Source: Gallionellaceae bacterium CG11_big_fil_rev_8_21_14_0_20_60_62
GTDB taxonomy: Bacteria > Pseudomonadota > Gammaproteobacteria > Burkholderiales > Gallionellaceae
Length of the DNA stretch: 12,254 nt
NCBI GenBank assembly: GCA_002787455.1
Contig: PCWU01000099.1
Span: 2,513 to 14,766, forward strand
Direction of reading: 5' to 3'
Positions 6,331-12,254 of this stretch are shown one piece after another (position 1 is the first letter of the stretch; each line of letters begins with the position of its first letter). The position numbers and the translations under genes are program-made. The notes under the pieces are model-generated. The model did no database searches, was not told the DNA's origin, and saw only the letters and a list, made by a program, of their open reading frames with translations.

Positions 6331-7370
6331 GGTTTTTCTCCCTTTAACGATTCAATTTCTTTTTCCAATGCCCCGACCCGCCTGACCAGTTGATCCAGAT
6401 GGCGCAGATGCACCGCATTGTTGCGCCATGCGTCGTTCCTGCTGAACGGGTAGATACCGGCATAGCTGCCTGCTTCGGTAATGGATTTTCCAATCAGGGT
6501 GAAGGCGGCAATTTCGACCCGGTCGGCAATCTGCAAATGGCCAAGAATGCCCGCGCTGCCGCCGATGCGGCAATACCTGCCGATGGTCGCGCTGCCCGCG
6601 ATTCCGACACAGCCGGCGATGGCCGTATGCGCGCCGATGCGCACGTTGTGCGCAACCTGAATCTGGTTGTCCAGCTTCACGCCGTCCTCGATCACCGTGT
6701 CGTCGAGAGCGCCGCGATCAACCGTGGTATTCGCGCCGATTTCGACGTCATCGCCGATCAGCACCCGGCCGATCTGCGGAATTTTCAGCCAGCGCCCCTC
6801 TTCCATGGCAATCCCGAAGCCGTCGGCGCCGATCACCACACCCGAATGGAGAATCACCCGGCAGGCAATGACGCAGTCGTGATAGACCGTCACATTGGGA
6901 TAGAGCAACCCCTGCGCGCCGATGACGCTGCGCTCGCCGATCACACAACCGGCCATCACCACCGAGCCCGCCCCGATGCGCGCGCCGGCGCCGATGCAAA
7001 CCTGCGCGCCGATATGCGCATCCGGCGCGATCTCGGCCCCCTCTCCGATCACCGTTGTCGGATGAATGCCCGGGGCCATGGACGGCAAGGGATTGAGCAA
7101 GGCGGACAATCGGGCGAAATAGGCATACGGATTGGCGGCGACGATTCGCGGCAATTCCGTGAGTGCGGCATCGGTAGCACCGACGATCACCGCGGAAGCG
7201 CGGCTGGCGGCGAGTTGCTTGCGGTATTTGGCATTCGCCAGAAATCCGATGTTGCCGCGCACCGCTTTTTCAAGAGTGGCCACCTGGAACACCTCGGTTG
7301 CGGGATCTCCCAGCACCTCGCCGCCGAGACGGGCAACGATTTCAGACAAGCGAAAACCTGGATTTTTCAT
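6327..7370 (-). CDS. lpxD: UDP-3-O-(3-hydroxyacyl)glucosamine N-acyltransferase
   Basis: The product adds the second, N-linked 3-hydroxyacyl chain in lipid A synthesis, using acyl-ACP in the cytosol. From the ATG at 7370 it has 347 residues, close to the family norm of about 340. Residues 1-100 form the N-terminal nucleotide-binding domain (FRLSEIVARLGGEVLGD, then IGFLANAKYRKQL). Hexapeptide repeats run from about 103 to 295, followed by a charged C-terminal helix. The catalytic His is H241 in QVAHNVRIG (E. coli H239), and GADGFGIAMEEG (181-192) is a family block. A TTG 45 bases upstream (7415) would add 15 residues and overlap skp, but the family begins near MKNPGFRLSE, so I prefer the ATG. 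Neither start has a strong Shine-Dalgarno. The gene lies 16 bp after skp, and its stop overlaps fabZ. Confidence 0.96.
   Translation of the reverse strand: MKNPGFRLSEIVARLGGEVLGDPATEVFQVATLEKAVRGNIGFLANAKYRKQLAASRASAVIVGATDAALTELPRIVAANPYAYFARLSALLNPLPSMAPGIHPTTVIGEGAEIAPDAHIGAQVCIGAGARIGAGSVVMAGCVIGERSVIGAQGLLYPNVTVYHDCVIACRVILHSGVVIGADGFGIAMEEGRWLKIPQIGRVLIGDDVEIGANTTVDRGALDDTVIEDGVKLDNQIQVAHNVRIGAHTAIAGCVGIAGSATIGRYCRIGGSAGILGHLQIADRVEIAAFTLIGKSITEAGSYAGIYPFSRNDAWRNNAVHLRHLDQLVRRVGALEKEIESLKGEKP
6338..6343 (-). promoter_or_regulatory. ribosome-binding site of fabZ
   Basis: AGGGAG on the minus strand, 7 bases before the fabZ ATG, lying within the last codons of lpxD. It supports the ATG at 6330 over the internal ATG at codon 5. 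Confidence 0.7.
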
Positions 7371-7386
7371 GGCGTGCAACGGCGGG

Positions 7387-7902
7387 TTACCGGCCGGAGG
7401 AATCAGCGTCTTCAACAGCCAGATATTTCAGCACCTTCTCGGTGATATCCACTTCCGCGCTGCGGTACACCGCCTCCTGCAGGATGATGGCATAGTGCTC
7501 GCTCTCGGCGATACGCCTGATTACCACGTCGGCGCGTGCCAGAATACGCGCCACTTCCTCATTCTGGCGCAGGGAAAGATCCTCGCGAAACTCGCGTTGC
7601 CGTGTTTGCAGCATCAGGTTCAGATTGGCGATTTCGCGTTCCTGAATCCGGCGCACGGATTCGGACAGGATCTTCTGTTCCGATTCAAGGCTGATTTTGG
7701 CATCCTGCAACTGCTTCGCCAGCGCCATCACCTCCTGCTCGCGCACGGAAAATTCCTTGTCGATCTTTTTTTGCGCAGCCAGCGCGGGTTCCGATTCGCG
7801 CAGAACCCGCTCGGTATCGACAAAGCCGATGCGCGTTGTTTCCGCCGCCGCCGCGGCGGCAAACGCGCATAGCAAAATGCCGGTCATTATTTTGTTTTTC
7901 AT
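7387..7902 (-). CDS. skp: Skp/OmpH-family periplasmic chaperone
   Basis: The 171-residue product begins MKNKIMTGILLCAFAAAAAA, a clear Sec signal peptide with likely cleavage before ETTRIGFVD at about residue 20. The mature part opens with the family motif RIGFVDTERVLRE. A long charged helical region follows (about 40-125, rich in Q, E, K and R), as in the coiled-coil tentacles of the Skp trimer. The C-terminus (DVVIRRIAESEHYAIILQ onward) completes the body domain. Skp holds unfolded outer-membrane proteins in the periplasm for delivery to the BAM complex, and its gene sits here next to bamA as in other proteobacteria. A further ATG 12 bases upstream exists, but GGAGGT lies between the two and serves the inner ATG at 7902, which I chose. 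Low sequence identity is normal for this family. Confidence 0.92.
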   Translation of the reverse strand: MKNKIMTGILLCAFAAAAAAETTRIGFVDTERVLRESEPALAAQKKIDKEFSVREQEVMALAKQLQDAKISLESEQKILSESVRRIQEREIANLNLMLQTRQREFREDLSLRQNEEVARILARADVVIRRIAESEHYAIILQEAVYRSAEVDITEKVLKYLAVEDADSSGR

Positions 7903-7905
7903 GCC

Positions 7906-7911
7906 ACCTCC
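7906..7911 (-). promoter_or_regulatory. ribosome-binding site deciding the skp start
   Basis: GGAGGT on the minus strand lies 3 bases before the ATG at 7902 (4 bases if counted from GGAGG). It overlaps the coding frame that would start at the outer ATG (7914), which has no such site. The spacing is slightly short but the match is the strongest in the window. Confidence 0.7.
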
Positions 7912-7943
7912 CATTTGCCGGAAGAAACCCTCATATCGCGCGC

Positions 7944-10226
7944 TCAGAAAAAACCGCCCAGCGTGAACTGGAAATTCTGCACCTTGTCCTGCGGCTGGTC
8001 GTTCAGCGGCTTGGCCCAGCTGAACTGCAACGGCCCTGCCGGCGAGAACCAGTTTAGCCCCACGCCGGCAGAATAACGCATTCCCATCGAGGCGGGGACC
8101 TCGGATTTCTTGCCGGACAGCGCGCCGCCGTCGATGAAGGCGCTCAATCGCACGGAGCGATTTTTTTCCATCCCGGGAATCGGAAACAGCAATTCGATAT
8201 TCCCCACCACGCGCTTGGTTCCGCCCAGGCTGTTATTGTTGATGTCGCGAGGCCCGAGAGAGCTTAAATCATAACCGCGCACCGAACCGGTGCCGCCCGC
8301 AAAAAGGTTTTTGAAAAACGGCAATTCCATTCCGGAGTACCCGCCGGCGACCCCCAGATCGCCGTTCAGGCGCAGGGACAATTCCTTGGTCAGCGGATAG
8401 AACCACTGCTGAATGTAGGTGAACTTGTAGAAACGCTGGCCTGATACCGGCAACGAGGCTTCAAGGAAAGCGCGCTGCGTCTCGCCCTCGGTGGCATACA
8501 CCGCGCTGTCGCGCGTGTCGCGGGTCCAGCCGATGGTGCCCAGCACATTCTGGTTATGGGTGCCGAAGGTGTTCACGTAATCAATGAATTGCTGCGGGCT
8601 ATTGCTGTTCAGGGCCAGATTGGTGTCTTCCAGCGACAAGCCGTACTGGAACGATTCATCGTCGTTGACCGGGACCCCAAAACGCACGCCGCCGCCATAA
8701 GTTTCCGAAGTGAACTGGCTGATCGAGGTGGTGGTGCCGTCGGTCCTGCGCCGGAACGCATCAAACCCGCGGCTGATGCCGTTGTCGGTGTAATACGGGT
8801 TGGTGTAGGAAACCGACAGTGTCTGGTTGATCTTACTGGTGTTGATTTGGGTGGACAAGGAATTGCCGGTGCCAAAAAGATTGGACTGGGTTACCCCGGC
8901 CAGCAAGGTAATCCCCTCGCCATTGCTGAAACCCGCGCCAATCTGAAAATTGCCGGTCGGTTTTTCTTCCACACTCAAATTCAGGTCAAGCTGGTCGCTG
9001 CTGCCGCTGACCGCCTGGGTTTCCACATTGGTCGCGCCGAAGAAACCGAGACGGTCAAGCCGCTGTTTCGATTTTTTTATCTTGGAGGTAGAGAACCAGC
9101 CGCCTTCCATCTGGCGGAATTCGCGCCGCACCACTTCATCCTTGGTCTTGTCGTTACCGGTCACGTTGATGCGGCGCACATAGGCACGCTGCATCGGATC
9201 GACCATAAAGGTGAAGGCCACCTGATGAGTGTCCTTGTCGATATCTGGGATGGCGCTGATGTTGGCAAAGGCGTAACCCTTGTCGCCCAATTCCTCGCGA
9301 ATCTTGTCCGATGCCTCGGTCAATGCCTGGCGCGAAAAAGTCTGCCCGGGCCGGATATCGATCATGCCGCGCAATTCCTCGTCGCTGAACTCACCCTTGG
9401 CCACCGCCATCTTGAGCTCGGACACAGTGTAGGGCTCGCCCTCGGTGATATTCAGGGTGATATAAATGTCTTTCTTGTCGGCCGAGATCGAAACCTGGGT
9501 CGAATCGATGGAAAAATCCATATAGCCGGAATTCAGATACAGGCTGCGGATGGCTTCCATGTCGGCTTCCAGCTTGGGCTTGGAATACTGGTCGTTATTG
9601 GTCAGCCAGGTGAACATCCCGGGGGTGGTCAGCTTCATCTCGCCGAGCAGGGTTTTATCCCGGTAATGCGTGTTGCCGACGAAATTAATCTGGCGAATCT
9701 TGGATGGATCGCCTTCGGTCACGTCCAGCTTGACCGCTACCCGGTTGCGCTCCAGTTCGGTCACGCTGGTGGTTACCGCCACCGCATATTTGCCGCGCGC
9801 GATGTACTGGCGCGTCAGCTCCTGCTCCGACTTTTCCAGCATCGCCTTGTCAAAAATACGCCCCTCGGCCAGCCCCACCAGTTTGAGATTGTCGAGCAAT
9901 TGCGGTTTGGGGAAATCCTTGATCCCGTTCAGTTCGACACTGGCGATGGTCGGCCGCTCCTGCACCCGCACCACCAGCACTCCCTGATCGGCAAGCAGTT
10001 GCACATCCTTGAAAAATCCGGTGGAGAACAGGGCGTGCAGCGCCGCCGTGGCGCGCTCGTCCGTCACCGTGTCACCCACCTTCAGCGGCAGATAGCTGAA
10101 CACCGTGCCGGCCTCGGTGCGCTGGATCCCTTCCACCCGAATGTCTTTCACCACGAACGGCTCGCCCGCCCAGGCGGTAGCGCCAAAAAAGAGCGCCCAT
10201 ACGCCCGCCAGTTTTTTTAAATCCAT
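7944..10226 (-). CDS. bamA: outer membrane protein assembly factor BamA
   Basis: The 760-residue Omp85 protein is the core insertase that folds beta-barrel proteins into the outer membrane. A signal peptide (1-20, cut at AWA-GEP) is followed by five POTRA domains at about 24-91, 92-175, 176-264, 267-345 and 348-422. The C-terminal 16-strand barrel spans about 425-760. The loop-6 motif VRGY is at 649-652 inside GGTGSVRGYDLSSLGPRD. The protein ends in FTLGGFF, a classic beta-signal with terminal Phe. Length is a little under E. coli (810), mostly in the barrel loops. The ATG lies 7 bp after the rseP stop; the leader is A/T-rich without a clear Shine-Dalgarno, and codons 3-5 contain seven A in a row. 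skp follows after a 41-bp gap, placing insertase and chaperone together. Confidence 0.98.
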   Translation of the reverse strand: MDLKKLAGVWALFFGATAWAGEPFVVKDIRVEGIQRTEAGTVFSYLPLKVGDTVTDERATAALHALFSTGFFKDVQLLADQGVLVVRVQERPTIASVELNGIKDFPKPQLLDNLKLVGLAEGRIFDKAMLEKSEQELTRQYIARGKYAVAVTTSVTELERNRVAVKLDVTEGDPSKIRQINFVGNTHYRDKTLLGEMKLTTPGMFTWLTNNDQYSKPKLEADMEAIRSLYLNSGYMDFSIDSTQVSISADKKDIYITLNITEGEPYTVSELKMAVAKGEFSDEELRGMIDIRPGQTFSRQALTEASDKIREELGDKGYAFANISAIPDIDKDTHQVAFTFMVDPMQRAYVRRINVTGNDKTKDEVVRREFRQMEGGWFSTSKIKKSKQRLDRLGFFGATNVETQAVSGSSDQLDLNLSVEEKPTGNFQIGAGFSNGEGITLLAGVTQSNLFGTGNSLSTQINTSKINQTLSVSYTNPYYTDNGISRGFDAFRRRTDGTTTSISQFTSETYGGGVRFGVPVNDDESFQYGLSLEDTNLALNSNSPQQFIDYVNTFGTHNQNVLGTIGWTRDTRDSAVYATEGETQRAFLEASLPVSGQRFYKFTYIQQWFYPLTKELSLRLNGDLGVAGGYSGMELPFFKNLFAGGTGSVRGYDLSSLGPRDINNNSLGGTKRVVGNIELLFPIPGMEKNRSVRLSAFIDGGALSGKKSEVPASMGMRYSAGVGLNWFSPAGPLQFSWAKPLNDQPQDKVQNFQFTLGGFF

Positions 10227-10233
10227 TATTTGT

Positions 10234-11589
10234 TTAACCCGAGATCAGGCGACTAATGTCGTTGTACAAAGCAAAACCCATCAGGGTGAGAAGGAGCGCG
10301 ATACCGACCCGCTGTCCCGTTTCCCATACCGCGTCGGACAGCGGACTGCCCTTGAAAAGTTCGACCGCATAATACAGCAAATGCCCCCCATCCAATAACG
10401 GGATGGGCAACAGATTGAGGATGCCGAGACTGATGCTGATCAGCGCCAGGAAACCGATATAGGCGCCTAGCCCCATCTGTGCCGACTGCCCGGCATAGTC
10501 GGCGATGGTGATCGGGCCGGACAGATTTTTCAGCGACACCTCGCCCGCCACCATCTTCGCCATCATCTTGAGACTGATGACCGAGGTTTCCCAGGTTTTA
10601 TCCATTGCCGCTGCCATCGCGCGCAGCGGCGGATAACTCACCTCGATCAGCATGGCATCAAACACCGCGCGGTCGATCTGCGGCGCGGCGCCGATACGCC
10701 CGATCTGCGCGCCGCTTTCCTCCACGCTGTCCGGCGTGATCGCCACCTGCAACAGCGCGCCATCGCGCTCGATCTCGACCCGCAAAACCTCGCGCGGATG
10801 GGCGCGGATGACCTCGACCCAATCGCGCCAGTAAGACATGGGCTCGCCCTCCACCCGCAGGATGCGATCACCCTCGCGCAGGCCGCCACGCTGCCCCGCA
10901 CCGTCGGCCACCAGTTTGCCGATGACCGGATACACCGGCGGCTGATACGGATACAGGCCGAGTTTAGCCATGAAATCACCGTCCAGATCGGCTGCCGTCA
11001 GATTGGTCAGATGGAGGGTGCGCAAGGCTTTCCTGCCGACCGCAGAACTGATTTCAAGTTGCGTCTGCCGACCCTGCAACACTAAATCAAGCAGGCGCCA
11101 GCGCGCATCCTGCCAGCTGGCCACGGCCACGCCGTCGATGGAAAGTATCGTGTCCTGTTCCTGCAACTGCGCTACCGCCGCCGGAGTACCCGGCCTGATC
11201 TCGCCCACCACCGGCTTGACGCCCGGCACGCCATAAATGAACAAGGCCCAGTACAACAGCACCGCCAGCAACAGATTGGCGATTGGCCCGGCCACCACGA
11301 TGGCCATGCGCCGCAGCACCGGTTGGCGATTGAACGCGCGCGGCAAATCCGCGGGCGCCACCTCGCCCTCGCGTTCGTCCAGCATCTTGACGTAGCCGCC
11401 GAGCGGAATGGCGGAAAGTGCCCATTCCGTTTCGCTGTTGCCAAAACGTTTGCTGTACAGCACGCGGCCGAAACCGACCGAAAAACGCAGCACCTTCACC
11501 CCGCACCAGCGCGCGACGGCGTAGTGTCCCAGCTCGTGGAACACTACCAGCACGACAATCGCAACGATGAACGCGAGCAACGTTGTCAT
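10234..11589 (-). CDS. rseP: RIP metalloprotease RseP (site-2 protease)
   Basis: The 451-residue inner-membrane zinc protease matches E. coli RseP (450). In the family it makes the second, intramembrane cut in anti-sigma factor RseA after DegS, releasing sigma-E, and also clears leftover signal peptides. The zinc motif HELGH is at 18-22 in the first membrane helix, and the third zinc ligand is D400 in LLPIPLLDGGH. A second helix at about 92-115 precedes two tandem PDZ domains (about 125-200 and 220-300, the latter with GGLREGDRILRVEGEPM). Two C-terminal helices follow, near 378-400 and 430-445. The ATG at 11589 gives the family N-terminus MTTLLAFIVAIVVLVVFHE. A frame open back to a TTG at 11673 would only translate repeat DNA. 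No clear ribosome-binding site is seen. bamA follows 7 bp downstream. Confidence 0.97.
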   Translation of the reverse strand: MTTLLAFIVAIVVLVVFHELGHYAVARWCGVKVLRFSVGFGRVLYSKRFGNSETEWALSAIPLGGYVKMLDEREGEVAPADLPRAFNRQPVLRRMAIVVAGPIANLLLAVLLYWALFIYGVPGVKPVVGEIRPGTPAAVAQLQEQDTILSIDGVAVASWQDARWRLLDLVLQGRQTQLEISSAVGRKALRTLHLTNLTAADLDGDFMAKLGLYPYQPPVYPVIGKLVADGAGQRGGLREGDRILRVEGEPMSYWRDWVEVIRAHPREVLRVEIERDGALLQVAITPDSVEESGAQIGRIGAAPQIDRAVFDAMLIEVSYPPLRAMAAAMDKTWETSVISLKMMAKMVAGEVSLKNLSGPITIADYAGQSAQMGLGAYIGFLALISISLGILNLLPIPLLDGGHLLYYAVELFKGSPLSDAVWETGQRVGIALLLTLMGFALYNDISRLISG

Positions 11590-11622
11590 ATTCAAAAATA
11601 TCCAGACTTCAAGCAGCAGAGA

Positions 11623-11670
11623 CCACAGAGAGAATCGCCGGCTCCCCTGTGTACTTTGTGTTCTCTGTGG
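11623..11670. repeat. CACAGAGA-type palindromic repeat between dxr and rseP
   Basis: CCACAGAGA (11623-11631) and TCTCTGTGG (11662-11670) form a perfect 9-bp inverted repeat around a 30-base loop. The loop itself holds further TGTG/CTCTG fragments (CTGTGTACTTTGTGTTC). Strings of this kind are familiar as dispersed intergenic repeats in several proteobacterial genomes. It occupies about half of the 97-bp dxr-rseP gap and lacks a T-run on either side, so I do not call it a terminator. Confidence 0.55.
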
Positions 11671-11686
11671 CAAATTGTTCTAAATT

Positions 11687-12254
11687 TCATTGCGCGATCC
11701 ATTCCTGCGCCGCGCGGCGTGCGGCGGCATCGGCCTCCAGCACATCCTGCAATTCATTCACTTCGGCACGCACCACCCGTCCCATCACGTCATCAATCAA
11801 ACGCGGAATATCGAGGAATGCGATGCGCCGTTCGAGGAACGCGGCGACCGCGACCTCGTTCGCCGCATTCAGCAAAGCCGGCACCGTGCCGCCTGCGCGC
11901 AGGGCCTGATAAGCCAACGCCAGACAGGGGAAACGGGCAAAATCCGGCGCGCTGAAATCGAGGCGGGCAATCTGAAAAAGATCAAGCGGAGCAACCCCGG
12001 AATCGATCCGTTGCGGCCAGGCCAGCGCGTAGGCGATCGGCGTGCGCATGTCGGGGTTGCCCAGTTGCGCCAGCACCGAGCCATCGACGTATTGCACCAG
12101 CGAGTGGATCACGCTCTGCGGATGCACCACGATCTGAATCGCGTCGGCTGGCGCATTAAACAGCCAGTGCGCCTCGATCACCTCCAGCCCCTTGTTCATC
12201 ATGCTGGCGGAATCGACCGAGATCTTGCGTCCCATGCTCCAGTTGGGATGCGCG
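11687..12254 (-). CDS. dxr: 1-deoxy-D-xylulose 5-phosphate reductoisomerase, 3' part
   Basis: Only the last 188 codons are present; the 5' end, with the NADPH-binding domain, lies beyond the right edge of the window. Dxr converts 1-deoxyxylulose 5-phosphate to methylerythritol 4-phosphate with NADPH and a divalent metal, the first committed step of the MEP isoprenoid pathway. The segment begins within AHPNWSMGRKISVDSASMMN and continues KGLEVIEAHWLFN, carrying the His, Ser, Asn-Lys and Glu substrate and metal contacts known from E. coli (H209, S222, N227, K228, E231). HPQSVIHSLVQYVDGSVLAQ and the C-terminal helical block NAANEVAVAAFLE follow. It is the first gene of the row in this window, as in the usual dxr-rseP-bamA order. 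It ends 97 bp before rseP, with a repeat in between. Confidence 0.96.
   Translation of the reverse strand, partial: AHPNWSMGRKISVDSASMMNKGLEVIEAHWLFNAPADAIQIVVHPQSVIHSLVQYVDGSVLAQLGNPDMRTPIAYALAWPQRIDSGVAPLDLFQIARLDFSAPDFARFPCLALAYQALRAGGTVPALLNAANEVAVAAFLERRIAFLDIPRLIDDVMGRVVRAEVNELQDVLEADAAARRAAQEWIAQ

Noticed and set aside
7371..7415. TTG start giving LpxD 15 extra residues
   Set aside because: It overlaps the end of skp, has no good ribosome-binding site, and the family N-terminus aligns with the ATG at 7370.
8556..10220. 554-codon plus-strand open frame opposite bamA
   Set aside because: It is antisense to bamA, which is complete and conserved, and has no recognisable domain or start signal.
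10330..10365. Sigma-E-like promoter upstream of bamA (CGAACTT and TCCGA on the minus strand)
   Set aside because: The boxes are 18 bp apart, longer than the usual 15-17, and lie in well-conserved rseP codons, so chance is the better explanation.
11590..11673. 28-residue N-terminal extension of RseP
   Set aside because: It would be translated from repeat DNA starting at TTG and puts the zinc motif too far from the N-terminus compared with E. coli RseP. The idea is kept only as a point to check.

Overview
The window is a compact, GC-rich proteobacterial chromosome segment in which every recognised protein gene and the one RNA gene lie on the minus strand, so transcription runs from the right end to the left. 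Gene order and protein character (dxr, rseP, bamA, skp/ompH, lpxD, fabZ, lpxA, lpxB, rnhB) match the conserved outer-membrane-biogenesis cluster of Beta- and Gammaproteobacteria. My impression of a betaproteobacterium, perhaps of the Nitrosomonadales/Gallionellaceae type, is inference only. It rests on the LpxA and LpxD sequence style and on the absence of dnaE and accA after rnhB, where enterics have them.

Layout in transcription order. The 3' part of dxr (isoprenoid precursor synthesis) enters at the right edge. A 97-bp gap carrying a palindromic CACAGAGA-type repeat separates it from rseP (site-2 intramembrane protease). Then follow bamA (outer-membrane protein insertase), skp/ompH (periplasmic chaperone), lpxD, fabZ and lpxA, all tightly packed or overlapping. 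A 174-bp gap with a perfect GC-rich palindrome and a second long-range inverted repeat precedes lpxB. lpxB, rnhB and a small four-helix CopD-like membrane protein are joined by ATGA overlaps. A 52-bp gap leads to a large YbbP-like FtsX-family permease. The last gene is a tRNA-Val(UAC), cut by the left edge and preceded by its own good sigma70-type promoter.

The genes form one envelope programme. LpxA, LpxD and LpxB carry out the first acylation, the second acylation and the disaccharide step of lipid A synthesis. FabZ draws on the same hydroxyacyl-ACP pool. Skp and BamA carry and insert outer-membrane proteins, and RseP governs the envelope stress response. Dxr feeds the isoprenoid pathway that supplies undecaprenyl carriers, and RnhB is a DNA-maintenance passenger.

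This is mainly a well-known conserved region. I found no CRISPR array, phage, transposase or evident new system. The points worth a second look are the two intergenic palindromic elements and their placement at breaks in translational coupling, the structured lpxB leader, a bulky residue at the LpxA acyl-chain ruler position, and the CopD-like gene coupled to rnhB.
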